From: JBBTCJ01 sp038043285
Lineage (GTDB): Bacteria > Planctomycetota > Phycisphaerae > UBA1845
Direction: 5' to 3'
NCBI GenBank assembly: GCA_038043285.1
Contig: JBBTCJ010000007.1
Span: forward strand, 22,955 to 86,954
DNA: 64,000 nt
In this document: positions 41,096-49,711 of the stretch, piece by piece
How positions within the stretch are numbered: the first letter of the stretch is position 1
How the letters are laid out: each line of letters opens with the position of its first letter
The notes under the pieces: model-generated
Told to the model about the DNA's origin: nothing
The model's database searches: none
The model's input: the letters and a program-made list of their open reading frames with translations, nothing else
Translations under genes and position numbers: made by a program

Positions 41096-41102
41096 CCCTT
41101 GA

Positions 41103-41600
41103 ATGACCGAGCCTTCCGCGCGCCGTCGTCGCCTCGCCTTCCAATCCGTCGATGAAATCTGGCCGGAGGTCGATCGACTCAGCGCCGGTTGCACCACGGT
41201 CGGGAAATGGTCGTTCGCCCAGATTTGCCGGCACCTCGCGGACACGCTCGATGGCTCGATTGACGGTTTCGATCTGAGCAACCATCGCTGGAAACGCTGG
41301 TTCTTGCGGTGCCGACTGCTCGCCCACGCACTCCGCCACGGCATCCCCGAAGGCTACACCGTTGACCCTGGACTGACGCCTCCGCCCAACGTGGCACTGG
41401 ACGATTCCCTGCGACGACTCCGACGCGCCGCCCAACGCTACGCTCGGCACGCCGGTTCGCTGAAGCCCCATCCGCTCTTCGGGAACATGCCTCGTGCGAC
41501 CTGGGACCGCGTGCATTGCGTGCATGCCGCCCATCATCTCAGCTTCGTGCATGTGTCGAGCGATTCGAGTACGCTGCCCGACCCGCATGGCCTTCGTTGA
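41103..41600 (+). CDS. DinB-like DUF1569 protein
   Basis: A 165-residue protein matching the DUF1569 branch of DinB-like metal-binding helical bundles: a WSFAQICRHLADTLDGSIDG helix with a candidate metal His, HPLFGNM, and a final HCVHAAHHLSFVH with several histidines. Function is not established; DinB-fold proteins often catalyse thiol or small-molecule transfers. It follows the aminotransferase by 7 bp and overlaps the Rieske gene by 14 bp. Confidence 0.8.
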   Translation: MTEPSARRRRLAFQSVDEIWPEVDRLSAGCTTVGKWSFAQICRHLADTLDGSIDGFDLSNHRWKRWFLRCRLLAHALRHGIPEGYTVDPGLTPPPNVALDDSLRRLRRAAQRYARHAGSLKPHPLFGNMPRATWDRVHCVHAAHHLSFVHVSSDSSTLPDPHGLR

Positions 41601-41898
41601 ACTCATTCCCTTGTCGCGTTGCCGCATCGGCGGTGGCACGTTCATCCCCTGCGACATGCTCGAGCTGGCCGTCTTTCGCTTCACCGACCCCGACCGCGTC
41701 ATCGTGCTCGACAACGCCTGCCCCCACGCCAACGGCAACCTCTCCGGCGGCGCAGTCCACGACGGCCTCGTCCGCTGCCCGTGGCATAGTTGGGAGTTCA
41801 ACCTCGACAGCGGTCAATGCACCCATTCAGATAAGGCACGCGTGCGTCGCTACGCGGCGGAAATTCGCAACGGCGTCGTCTGGGCTGACATACCCTAG
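41587..41898 (+). CDS. small Rieske-type ferredoxin (NirD-like)
   Basis: A 103-residue single-domain Rieske [2Fe-2S] protein with ligands in CPHANGNLSGG and CPWHSWEFNL (C-x-H, then C-x-x-H). The first ATG after the DUF1569 frame (41587) gives family length. It resembles the small NirD-like ferredoxins that accompany oxygenases or reductases. No oxygenase is adjacent, so its redox partner is unknown. Confidence 0.88.
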   Translation: MAFVELIPLSRCRIGGGTFIPCDMLELAVFRFTDPDRVIVLDNACPHANGNLSGGAVHDGLVRCPWHSWEFNLDSGQCTHSDKARVRRYAAEIRNGVVWADIP

Positions 41899-41919
41899 AA
41901 AAGTGCCACGCAGCCGCGG

Positions 41920-42792
41920 TCAACCGCCCTTCTTGAGTCGGATGCTCCCGTTGTGGGTTCGGACGGTCAGCGGATTGCCGCCCGCGCCGAGGGCTCCCTT
42001 GAGTGTGTTGCGGTCCGCGCTGCTGACCACCACGGGGACGTCACTCTTGATTCCGCCGTTGTCGGTTTCGCAATGGATCGCGGCCGCGGCGGCCTCGCCG
42101 AACGCCAGCTCGACGCTGCCGTTGTGCGTCGAAATCTTTCCCGTCAGCGGTCCGCACTTCCCCAGGTCCGCCTCAATCTCGCCGTTGTGACTGAGCACGG
42201 TGATTTCGGAACCCGCGTAGACCACCTCGACCTCGCCGTTGTGCGTCTCCGCAAACAGCGGCCCGCCGCCGGACTCGACGTTGATCTCGCCGTTGTGGGT
42301 GACGACCTTCACCTCGCCGACAACCTTCGACACGTCGACTTCTCCGTTATGCGTCTCGACGTCCACGTTTATGTGGCTTGGACCGTCTATCGAGAAACGC
42401 ACCTCCGCGCGCCAGGTCGGATTCTTCGGCGTCTTCCAGCGATGGGCGACGAGTTTGCGACCATCGGGCGTGGCGCCGACATAGACTTCCAAGGCTTCCA
42501 GCGCCGCCTCCGCGTCAGCAATGGTAAGCCCGCCTGCCCGCTTGACGGCCGTCACCGCGAACTGTGTCGCTCCCTCCGTCTTGCCCTGATAGCTCACTTC
42601 ACCGTTGTGCGTCTCGACTCGCAACCCGACGACGCCACCCGCGTCGATCGACAACTGTTCCGTCGACTCCCGCCAGACGCAAGGCGAGCATCCGATCCCC
42701 CAGCTTCCCCCAACGACAACGATGCAACCCGACGTGGAGAGAGTGGACAGACTCGCCAGACTCAACACCCAAACACCCAAGGACCGCTTCAT
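41920..42792 (-). CDS. DUF4097-type lipoprotein with THNGE repeats
   Basis: A 290-residue exported protein. It has a hydrophobic N-terminus with a possible lipobox at STSGC (not fully canonical) and then a beta-helix-like domain with eight [T/S]HNG[E/S]-type turns: ETHNGEVSY, ETHNGEVDV, VTHNGEINV, ETHNGEVEV, LSHNGEIEA, STHNGSVEL, ETDNGGIKS and RTHNGSIRL. Such DUF4097 domains are beta-solenoids in envelope proteins. ATG 42792 has GAGGAGG upstream. The gene is convergent with the Rieske gene. Function unknown; an envelope role is inferred. Confidence 0.8.
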   Translation of the reverse strand: MKRSLGVWVLSLASLSTLSTSGCIVVVGGSWGIGCSPCVWRESTEQLSIDAGGVVGLRVETHNGEVSYQGKTEGATQFAVTAVKRAGGLTIADAEAALEALEVYVGATPDGRKLVAHRWKTPKNPTWRAEVRFSIDGPSHINVDVETHNGEVDVSKVVGEVKVVTHNGEINVESGGGPLFAETHNGEVEVVYAGSEITVLSHNGEIEADLGKCGPLTGKISTHNGSVELAFGEAAAAAIHCETDNGGIKSDVPVVVSSADRNTLKGALGAGGNPLTVRTHNGSIRLKKGG

Positions 42793-43021
42793 GGCGATGA
42801 CCTCCTCATTCAGACAACCGCTCACCCGTCACCCGATGCACGGGACCAACTCCTGGACCGGTGATTCGTACCGAAGTTAGCATTATTCACGGGGTGCGTC
42901 GGCGGCGAATTACCGTTTCTTACACCCTCTCTGTATGACGTGGGGCACGGGCCATCGCCCGGTGGAAAAACCGCTGTACTGTTGTGCCCTTTGCCGTCTT
43001 CTTAGTGCGTTCTTGCTTCGT

Positions 43022-43053
43022 GTGTAGCGTCGCCCTTCATGGGCGGCGCGTTC
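43022..43053. repeat. dispersed hairpin repeat, family A copy 2
   Basis: GTGTAGCGTCGCCCTTC then ATGGGCGGCGCG; closest to the 3714 copy. It lies in the gap (42793-43117) before the FecCD gene, which holds nothing else I can identify. Confidence 0.75.
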
Positions 43054-43117
43054 ATGGATAACGTCAGGGCTTCTCCTGCGCAATCCCGCTTCGGCGATCT
43101 TGCCGCCCGCGCCGGCC

Positions 43118-44323
43118 TCAAGCCGACCCTTCGCCTCGACGGCGACGCAAAAGAACCAGGAAAATCGGCACGCCCACCAGCGCTGTAACCACGCCGATCG
43201 GCAGGGTGGCGCTGCCCAGCTCCTTGCCCATGATCGCTCCCGCCCCACGCATCGCCAGTTGCGACGCCCAGTCGCAGATCACCAGAAACGCACCGCCGAC
43301 CAAAGCCGACGTCGGCAGCCAGATCCGGCAGTCGGTCCCCACCAGCAACGCCGTCAGGTGCGGAACCACCAGCCCTACGAACCCGATCGGCCCGCAATGC
43401 GCAACCACCGCTGCCGTCGCCAGGCTGCACACCGCGATGCACACCGCTTGCAGGCCGCCCACGTTCAGGCCCCGCGACGCCGCCAGCTCTTCGCCCAGGC
43501 GGTACTGGTTAAGCGAACGGGCGCCAAGCACCAGGGCGATCCACGCCGGGAGCATCATCGGAAGCAGCGTCGCTCCCTCGACCGGCCGCACCGGGTCCAG
43601 ACTGCCCATCATCCATCGGACGATGAAGAACGTCTCCCGCTCGTTCGAGACCGCCGTCACGAACATCATCATCGCCGAGCAGAACAATCCGAGCGTGACG
43701 CCCGCCAGCAGCAGTTCGTTCGACGTCAGCCGTCGCCCGCTCCACGCGATCACCACCACGAGGAACACCACCAGAACCGCGCCGCCAAACGATGCCGCCG
43801 CGACCGCCGACACGCCCGCGACAACCGCCGACCATCCCAGGCGGTACGCGATCAACGCACCCAACGCCCCGCCGCTGGAAATCCCCAACGTGTACGGCGT
43901 CGCCAGAGGATTGCGAAAGAGCACCTGGAAGGCCGCTCCGCACAACGCCAACGTGATCCCGACCTGCATCGCCAGCAGCGACCGCGCAAACCGCTGGTCG
44001 AAACCGATGCTGCTCGCCACGCGAACAAAGCCCTCAAGCTCCTCGTCCGATATTGAGCCGTCGCCGTCGAGATCGACCAACGGACGACCCACAAGCTCCG
44101 CAGGTGCAATCCTCGCTCCCCAACGCGCCCGCCAGGCGTCCCACCAGCCGAACGACGCCGACTCCGTACCGATGCCCGGACTCATCAACAGGAGCGCCAG
44201 AAGCCCGATACCCGCCGCGGCCAGACGCCGACCGTACGCCCCGGGCGTCATGGTCCTGGCCATCATCGTAGCCATCGCGGTGTCCGCGCCGCCGGGGATG
44301 GGTTTCACGTTCCCGGCCCTCAT
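43118..44323 (-). CDS. FecCD/BtuC-family ABC permease with an EF-hand loop
   Basis: A 401-residue inner-membrane permease for siderophores, haem or cobalamin, with about ten helices and the family motifs RNPLATPYTLGISSGGALGAL, GLFCSAMMMF, and HCGPIGFVGLVVPHLTALLVGTDCR. Between helices 1 and 2, where a periplasmic loop is expected, is a canonical 12-residue EF-hand loop D84-L-D86-G-D88-G-S-I-S-D-E-E95. The ATG at 44323 overlaps the stop of the ATPase gene (ATGA), so they are coupled. No binding protein is adjacent. Confidence 0.85.
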   Translation of the reverse strand: MRAGNVKPIPGGADTAMATMMARTMTPGAYGRRLAAAGIGLLALLLMSPGIGTESASFGWWDAWRARWGARIAPAELVGRPLVDLDGDGSISDEELEGFVRVASSIGFDQRFARSLLAMQVGITLALCGAAFQVLFRNPLATPYTLGISSGGALGALIAYRLGWSAVVAGVSAVAAASFGGAVLVVFLVVVIAWSGRRLTSNELLLAGVTLGLFCSAMMMFVTAVSNERETFFIVRWMMGSLDPVRPVEGATLLPMMLPAWIALVLGARSLNQYRLGEELAASRGLNVGGLQAVCIAVCSLATAAVVAHCGPIGFVGLVVPHLTALLVGTDCRIWLPTSALVGGAFLVICDWASQLAMRGAGAIMGKELGSATLPIGVVTALVGVPIFLVLLRRRRGEGSA

Positions 44324-45117
44324 GATCCGCTGTCCAAAACAGGCACCACCCACTGCCGACCCGGCTGCCGCGCCGACCCCGCAAGCGCCAGCGGCACCCC
44401 GTACACCGCGTCGAGGATTCTCGGCGTCATCACTTCCGACGGCGGACCGGCCGCCACGCACTTGCCTTCGTGCAGGATCAACACCTTCGGGCAGAACTGG
44501 GAGGCCAGGTTCAGGTCGTGCGTAACCACCACCACCGAAAGTCCGGACTCCGCGGCCGCTCGTCGCAGCAACGAAAAGACGCCGACCTGATGGCGGAGGT
44601 CCAGCGACGCCGTCGGTTCATCCAGCAGGAGGATATCCGGCTCCTGGGCGAGAGCGGCTGCGAGGTGAACCCGCTGCGCTTCCCCGCCCGACAACGTCCC
44701 GATCCGGCGCTCCGCGAACTCGATCGTCTCCGTCGAATGCATCGCGGCCTGGGCGATCCGCACGTCGTCCGCCGACTCGAACAGCCCGAGCGTTCGATGC
44801 GGAAACCGCCCCATCAGCACGATCTCCATCACCGACGCCTCGAGGTCCGCCGGGGCGCGCTGGGGAAGAAAGGCGATGCGCCGGGCACGCGCTCGCCGCG
44901 GGATGGAATCAAGACCCTGGCCGTCCAACTCGACCCGCCCTTCCTGGCAACGGTGAAGTCCGGCCAGAAGCCGCAGGAGCGTGCTCTTTCCCGCCCCGTT
45001 GGGTCCAACGATTCCCCAGAACTCGCCGCGACCAATGGAAAGCGAGATCGGGCCAAGGAACCGTGGCCGAGACGGAAAACCGTAGAAGACGTTCGCGCAC
45101 CGAAGCACGCCGATCAT
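44320..45117 (-). CDS. ABC transporter ATPase, FecE/BtuD type
   Basis: A 265-residue nucleotide-binding subunit for the FecCD permease: Walker A GPNGAGKSTLLRLLAG, Q-loop LPQRAP, signature LSGGEAQRVHLA, Walker B ILLLDEPTASLD and the switch region VVTHDLNLA. It supports uptake of an iron-siderophore or cobalamin. The start at 45117 is preferred because the 80 upstream codons fall in repeat sequence. Substrate not determinable. Confidence 0.9.
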   Translation of the reverse strand: MIGVLRCANVFYGFPSRPRFLGPISLSIGRGEFWGIVGPNGAGKSTLLRLLAGLHRCQEGRVELDGQGLDSIPRRARARRIAFLPQRAPADLEASVMEIVLMGRFPHRTLGLFESADDVRIAQAAMHSTETIEFAERRIGTLSGGEAQRVHLAAALAQEPDILLLDEPTASLDLRHQVGVFSLLRRAAAESGLSVVVVTHDLNLASQFCPKVLILHEGKCVAAGPPSEVMTPRILDAVYGVPLALAGSARQPGRQWVVPVLDSGS

Positions 45118-45216
45118 CTTAACCACGACCGCGCGGGGAGCGAACCGATGGCCGATGGCCAATTCCCGATGGCTGACTGCTGATGGCCGATTGCCAATTG
45201 TCGATTGCCGATTGCC

Positions 45217-45282
45217 GATTACTTCCGCACCGCGTCTCGGGCGAATTGATCGCCGTCTCGATCCGTACCGCGACCGTGACGT
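45217..45282. repeat. direct repeat copy 1 (family B)
   Basis: Shares about 65 bp with 45380-45445, beginning GATTACTTCCGCACCGCG and ending in CCGTACCGCGACCGTGA. Confidence 0.75.
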
Positions 45283-45379
45283 GGGCCTTGCCGTTTCAAT
45301 CGGAACCGCGACAGCATGGAGCGGTCGGCTTCTTATTGCGCGCTGCGACCACTCAGGAACCAAGGGATAGCCGACTGCC

Positions 45380-45445
45380 GATTACTTCCGCACCGCGTCT
45401 CGGGTGAATTGTCCGCCGTCTCGATCCGTACCGCGACCGTGAGAG
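45380..45445. repeat. direct repeat copy 2 (family B)
   Basis: Partner of 45217-45282, differing by a few substitutions and small gaps. Confidence 0.75.
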
Positions 45446-45494
45446 GCTGTCACTTCCATCAGTACGGTGACCGTAACATGGCCCTTGCCGTCTC

Positions 45495-45591
45495 GATCAG
45501 TACCGCGACAGCATGGAGCGGACCGGGGCTGACCGCTCGTGATCACTCGCGGTTCCGAGAACACGCCCCAGCCCCGCCTAAGCTTTCACGG
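45495..45591. repeat. dispersed intergenic repeat, family B copy 4
   Basis: Matches 39672-39769 over its whole length (CCGCGACAGCATGGAGCGG and GATCACTCGCGGTTCCGAG as cores). Confidence 0.7.
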
Positions 45592-45627
45592 ACCACTGGG
45601 AACGCCCCGCGCTTCTTAACCACGCCA

Positions 45628-45656
45628 TTGCTCGCCGCCCCGCTTTCGCGCACAAT
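45628..45656 (+). promoter_or_regulatory. candidate promoter of prpB
   Basis: TTGCTC (45628-45633), 17-nt spacer, CACAAT (45651-45656). Transcription would begin within a few bases of the ATG at 45666, or about 33 nt before the next in-frame ATG (45696). Confidence 0.4.
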
Positions 45657-45665
45657 ACGCCTTGG

Positions 45666-46571
45666 ATGCAAGTGCACAAAACCAGTCCGCAGAGCATGGG
45701 CGTGTTCCCCTCGGCCCCGCGATCTACGCGGCTGCGGGAACTGATCTCGTCGGGCGTCGTCATGATGCCCGGCGCCTTCAACGCCCTCAGCGCCCGCATG
45801 ATCGAGCACGAAGGGTTTTCCGCGATGTATCTTTCCGGCGCGGTGCTCGCCAACTCCGTCGGCGGCGTGCCCGACGTCGGACTGATGACCTTGACCGAGG
45901 CGAGAGATCATGCCGACCACGTCGCCCGCTCCACCTCGCTTCCGATTCTGATGGACGCCGACACCGGCTATGGCGGTATCGAAAACGCATCGCGAACCGT
46001 CCGCGTGCTCGAGTCCATCGGAGTCAGCGGCATCCACCTCGAAGACCAGGAGTTCCCCAAGCGCTGCGGACACCTCGAGGGCAAGCGCCTCGTGCCCTGC
46101 GACGAGTTCTGCGAAAAGATCGCCGCAGCCGCCGCGGCCAAGAGGTCGAAGGACTTCCTTCTCATGGCGCGAACCGATGCCCGCGGCGTCGAAGGATACG
46201 ACCAGGCCGTCCGACGAGCGGAGGCCTACCTTCGCGCCGGTGCCGACGGAATCTTCCCCGAAGCCCTTGAATCCCGTGAGGAGTTCGCGCGGTTTGCGAA
46301 GGACGTGCCCACGATCCTGCTCGCCAACATGACCGAATTCGGCAGGACGCCGCTGACTACCGCCGACGAGTTCGCCGAGCTTGGATACCGAATCGTGATC
46401 TTCCCCGTGACCTTGCAGCGGATAGCCATGAAGGCCGTCCAGGATGCGTTGCGGATGCTGTCCAGGGAGCGGACGCAGCGTTCGCTGATGGAAAAAATGC
46501 AGACGCGGAGCGAGCTTTACGACCTGATTGGCTATCAGGCCGACGCCCCGCCGGCCGTGCCCCAAGCCTAG
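45666..46571 (+). CDS. prpB: 2-methylisocitrate lyase
   Basis: A 301-residue isocitrate-lyase-superfamily enzyme. Signs are PGAFNALSARMIE, MDADTGYGG, HLEDQEFPKRCGH (the catalytic KRCGH), ARTDARGVEGYDQAVRRAEAY split here around the conserved Asp, and the C-terminal FPVTLQRIAMKA. It cleaves methylisocitrate to pyruvate and succinate in the methylcitrate cycle. The following citrate-synthase family gene is its natural partner. The start is at 45666 or 45696; the former may be leaderless. Confidence 0.88.
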   Translation: MQVHKTSPQSMGVFPSAPRSTRLRELISSGVVMMPGAFNALSARMIEHEGFSAMYLSGAVLANSVGGVPDVGLMTLTEARDHADHVARSTSLPILMDADTGYGGIENASRTVRVLESIGVSGIHLEDQEFPKRCGHLEGKRLVPCDEFCEKIAAAAAAKRSKDFLLMARTDARGVEGYDQAVRRAEAYLRAGADGIFPEALESREEFARFAKDVPTILLANMTEFGRTPLTTADEFAELGYRIVIFPVTLQRIAMKAVQDALRMLSRERTQRSLMEKMQTRSELYDLIGYQADAPPAVPQA

Positions 46572-46593
46572 GCAAAAGGGGACGGTCTTTTTC

Positions 46594-46666
46594 GTGTAGC
46601 GTCGTAGTTTATCCGCGGCGCACTGTCCTGCCTTTGAGAACTCGTGCCGCCCACAAGGGGCGACGC
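46594..46666. repeat. family A repeat remnants (degraded and inverted copies)
   Basis: A degenerate copy (GTGTAGCGTCGTAGTTTATC, 46594 on) is followed by an inverted copy GCCGCCCACAAGGGGCGACG (46646 on) of the family A hairpin repeat. They lie between prpB and prpC. Confidence 0.55.
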
Positions 46667-46711
46667 GGCAACCGGGCGGGACGCGCTCTTACCACCCCAG
46701 GAGGAAGACAT

Positions 46712-47827
46712 ATGGAGGCTCCCAAGCCCGGACTGGAAGGCGTCGTCGTCGGCGACACCGCCATTTGCTGCGTCGATCAGGGAAAACTTCTCTACCGGGG
46801 ATACCCCATCAGCGAACTCGCCGAGAAGTGCGTCTTCGGCGAGGTGGCCTACCTGCTGCTCTGGGGTGAGCTGCCCACCCAGGCCCAGCACAACCACCTG
46901 CGAACCATGCTCGAGGAGTACCACGGGCTGCGCTCCGAAGTCGTCGAGACCATCCGCAAGATTCCCCCGGGCGTGGCCATGATGTCCGTCCTGCGAACCT
47001 GCATCTCGATGGCCAGCCACTTCGACCCCATCCCCGGACAATCGCTGGACGAACTTCGCCGCCGCGCCGTGTGGCTGTTGGCCATCGCCTCCGACGTCAT
47101 CGCCGCGCGGTTTCGCCTGGTGCAGGGCAAGGAGCCGATCGCGCCCAAACACGGGCTGTCCCACGCGGCGCAGATGCTCTACATGATGCACGGAAAGGAG
47201 CCTGACGAACTCTCCGTGCGCATCCTCGACCTCACGCTGACCCTCTACGCCGAGCACGACTTCAACGCCAGCACCTTCACCAGCCGGGTCGTCGCCTCCA
47301 CCGCGTCCGACATGACTTCCTGCATCGTCAGCGCCATCGGGGCGCTGAAGGGTCCGCTGCATGGAGGGGCCAATGAGGAAGCGATCAAGCTGATCCTCCA
47401 TTTCAAGAACGCCGCCGAAGCCTCCGCGTGGGTCAAGGACGCCATCGCCCGAAAAGAGAAGGTCATGGGCTTCGGGCATCGCGTCTACAAACACGGCGAC
47501 CATCGCGCCACCATCCTCGAAAACGAAATGCGCAAACTCGCGGCCCTCAAGGGTCGTCAGGACATGGTCGCGGTCTACGACGCCATCAAGAACCCGCTGG
47601 TCACCAAGGAGAATCCGATCTACCCCAACGTGGATTATCCCTGCGGCGTGGTTTATTACCTGATGGGTCTGCCGCCGGAGATGTACACCCCGCTGTTTGC
47701 GTGCAGCCGGATCTCCGGTTGGTGCGCGCACTACATCGAGCAAAACCAGAACAACCGCATCTACCGCCCGCTCAGCCGATACACCGGCCCGGCGCTGCGA
47801 TCCGTCGTGCCGATCGAGAAACGATGA
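46712..47827 (+). CDS. prpC: citrate/2-methylcitrate synthase
   Basis: A 371-residue citrate-synthase family enzyme. Conserved parts include LLYRGYPISELAE, a HGLSHAAQM region, PLHGGANEEAI, VMGFGHRVYKHGDHRA and the substrate Arg in RISGWCAHYIEQ. The proximity of prpB argues for 2-methylcitrate synthase (propionyl-CoA + oxaloacetate), though citrate synthase activity is possible. The ATG has a very strong GGAGGAAG. No prpD is adjacent, so the cycle is incomplete here. Confidence 0.9.
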   Translation: MEAPKPGLEGVVVGDTAICCVDQGKLLYRGYPISELAEKCVFGEVAYLLLWGELPTQAQHNHLRTMLEEYHGLRSEVVETIRKIPPGVAMMSVLRTCISMASHFDPIPGQSLDELRRRAVWLLAIASDVIAARFRLVQGKEPIAPKHGLSHAAQMLYMMHGKEPDELSVRILDLTLTLYAEHDFNASTFTSRVVASTASDMTSCIVSAIGALKGPLHGGANEEAIKLILHFKNAAEASAWVKDAIARKEKVMGFGHRVYKHGDHRATILENEMRKLAALKGRQDMVAVYDAIKNPLVTKENPIYPNVDYPCGVVYYLMGLPPEMYTPLFACSRISGWCAHYIEQNQNNRIYRPLSRYTGPALRSVVPIEKR

Positions 47828-47868
47828 GCCGATGCGGATCCGGTACAGTAGCCTCGCTGGCATTCGGG

Positions 47869-47906
47869 CGCCACGGGCAGCTTGTCCGCCCGTACGAACC
47901 GTGGCG
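47869..47906. terminator. hairpin between convergent prpC and sigma genes
   Basis: A perfect 8-bp stem CGCCACGG/CCGTGGCG (47869-47876, 47899-47906) with an alternative inner ACGGGC/GCCCGT stem lies between two convergent genes. There is no T-tract. Nothing else is seen in this 216-bp gap. Confidence 0.35.
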
Positions 47907-48043
47907 GCAAGACATCAGTGCTACCCTTGCGACGCATACGCGGCCACAGGCATTCGACAGGGTCAGTCGCCGTTCAAAGCAAGGCGAAGAATCTTCACGC
48001 GAATGGACTTCTTGCGGAGTGGCCCAAGTACCGCCCGGAGTGG

Positions 48044-49711
48044 CTATACGGTGAGCGCCGACGCCAAAGACGGCGACAGAACTTCGCGCAGCTTGGCGAA
48101 GGCCCGTTGCTCGATCTGCCGCACGCGCTCCTTGGTCACTCCGAAGCGCTTACCGAGTTGCTCCAGCGTCAGCGGCTGGGGTCCGCCGCACAGGCCGAAA
48201 TGGTTGCTCACGATGTCCCGCTCGCGGTCTTCGAGCCGTTGCAGGCCCGCTTCGATCAACTCGCGAACGCGCTGACGGTCCGACGCGCTGGCCTCCGCGG
48301 GACGTTCGTCGGCCTGGGTCTCGAACACCGCTTCCTGACCGGTGACGTACTTGGCCGAGTGGTAGTGCTGCTCCGGAACCGTGCGGGCGTAGTTTTTCAT
48401 GATCGCCCACGTGGCGTAGGTGCTGAACTTGTTGCCCCGGGCGTAGTCGAACTTCTCCACCGCCCGCATCAACGACATGTTGCCGTCGCTGACCACCTCG
48501 AAGAAGTTCGCGGACCAGCCGACGTGCTTCTTGGCGATGCTGACCACCAGCCGAAGGTTCGCTCGAATGATGCGCTGCCGTAGCGTTTCCACCTGACCCA
48601 TCAAGGCGCGGACTTCCTCGAACTGCTGCAACGTCGCGTTGGCGGGTTCGATCGACTTCAGCAGTCGGCCGGCCTTGAACTTGGTATAGTTGTATCGTCG
48701 GAACAAGTCCTGCTCCTGCGCCGCGGTCAGAAGTGGAGTCAGGTACAGCGATTTCAAATACGGCGGAAGATCCGCCGGCGCTTTCGGCGGCGCATCCGGT
48801 GAGCCGCACGGCTCAGGAATCCGCAGGATCAACGCATCCGCTTCCGGTGCGTCAAAGAGTTCGTTGGGCACCCAGTCGATGGCCGGCTGCGACCAGCGCT
48901 GCAACTGCACCGTGCGAAGGATGGACTCAATTTCCGCCGTGGGACAGGAAAACGCCGCCGCAATCGTCTCGATCGACTCGCCGTCCTGCCTGGCCGACCA
49001 GATGGCTTCGAACCGCTCGCACCAGCCGGCTGCCCGGCGCTCGCCGAACAACGCCGCCGCGCGGTGCGCCTGATCATGTCGTCGCAACGTATACCGGATG
49101 GTCTCGACGGCCCGGCCTGTTTCTTGAGCGATCAATCTAGCCACCGCGTGCAGTTTGATCGGCTGCGAGGTGACCAGTTCGCGGGCCCGCTCGATGATGC
49201 GGCGGCGCTCGGCCGCGGAAAGTTGTTTGAAGGCCGCGCCGCGCTCCACCAGCGATCGGTGCTTGTTGACGAAGCCATCCACCGAGCTTCGTCGGAACGC
49301 CAACCTGTTCACCCCGTCCTGATACACAAGCCGCAATCCCACCAGGCCGTGACCTCGCCAACGACGGACGGTTTTGGTGCTGACCTTCAGCTCCGCGGCG
49401 AGTTCCAGGTGGCTGAGGACGGGTTCGCCCGCCTCGGCCACGGTCAGCGCCGCCTGGCGACTCAGGCTCTCGGCCATCGTGGCCAGGTCGCCCATGAGCG
49501 CCTTACCCGGGATCGAGGCGTCGGCGTGCCGGCCGCGCTTGCGGTACTTGGTGATGTGGTAGCAGACGAACTCGTAGGGGTAGGCCCGTTCGGTTTCGAT
49601 CATGCCGAGCAGCTTGTCGATCCCCCGAAGCTGCTCCATCCGCAAGCGGCGCGGCGACAGCGTCAACTGGTGCGCCAAGTCCGCGAGATCTCTATTAAAA
49701 AACTTCGGCAT
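48044..49711 (-). CDS. sigma-70 family factor with long HTH extension
   Basis: A 555-residue sigma factor. The C-terminal ~230 residues hold regions 2 to 4: RANLRLVVSIAKKHVG, NMSLMRAVEKFDYARGNKFSTYATWAI and, in region 4, TLEQLGKRFGVTKERVRQIEQRAFAKL. The first ~300 residues replace region 1.1 with helix-turn-helix-like segments: one near residues 100-150 (VLSHLELAAELKVSTKTVRR with RWRGHGLVGLRLVY after), a second around IERARELVTSQPIKLHAVAR, and a third around IETIAAAFSCPTAEIESILR. It would recognise promoters and might also sense a signal or bind DNA through its extension. The start at 49711 has a weak GAGAGCG. It follows a 196-nt leader from its own promoter. Confidence 0.88.
   Translation of the reverse strand: MPKFFNRDLADLAHQLTLSPRRLRMEQLRGIDKLLGMIETERAYPYEFVCYHITKYRKRGRHADASIPGKALMGDLATMAESLSRQAALTVAEAGEPVLSHLELAAELKVSTKTVRRWRGHGLVGLRLVYQDGVNRLAFRRSSVDGFVNKHRSLVERGAAFKQLSAAERRRIIERARELVTSQPIKLHAVARLIAQETGRAVETIRYTLRRHDQAHRAAALFGERRAAGWCERFEAIWSARQDGESIETIAAAFSCPTAEIESILRTVQLQRWSQPAIDWVPNELFDAPEADALILRIPEPCGSPDAPPKAPADLPPYLKSLYLTPLLTAAQEQDLFRRYNYTKFKAGRLLKSIEPANATLQQFEEVRALMGQVETLRQRIIRANLRLVVSIAKKHVGWSANFFEVVSDGNMSLMRAVEKFDYARGNKFSTYATWAIMKNYARTVPEQHYHSAKYVTGQEAVFETQADERPAEASASDRQRVRELIEAGLQRLEDRERDIVSNHFGLCGGPQPLTLEQLGKRFGVTKERVRQIEQRAFAKLREVLSPSLASALTV

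Larger units (their letters stand above)
45118..45665. other. repeat-rich intergenic region
   Basis: A 550-bp region composed almost entirely of short repeats: a run of GGCCGATTGCCAATTG-type units at about 45141-45221; two near-identical 65-bp segments at 45217-45282 and 45380-45445 (offset 163 bp); and the family B segment at 45495-45591. No gene is supported. A promoter for prpB lies at its end. Confidence 0.7.

Noticed and set aside
45316..45744. 142-codon frame in the repeat region
   Set aside because: Made of family B repeat sequence in three frames; it runs into prpB.
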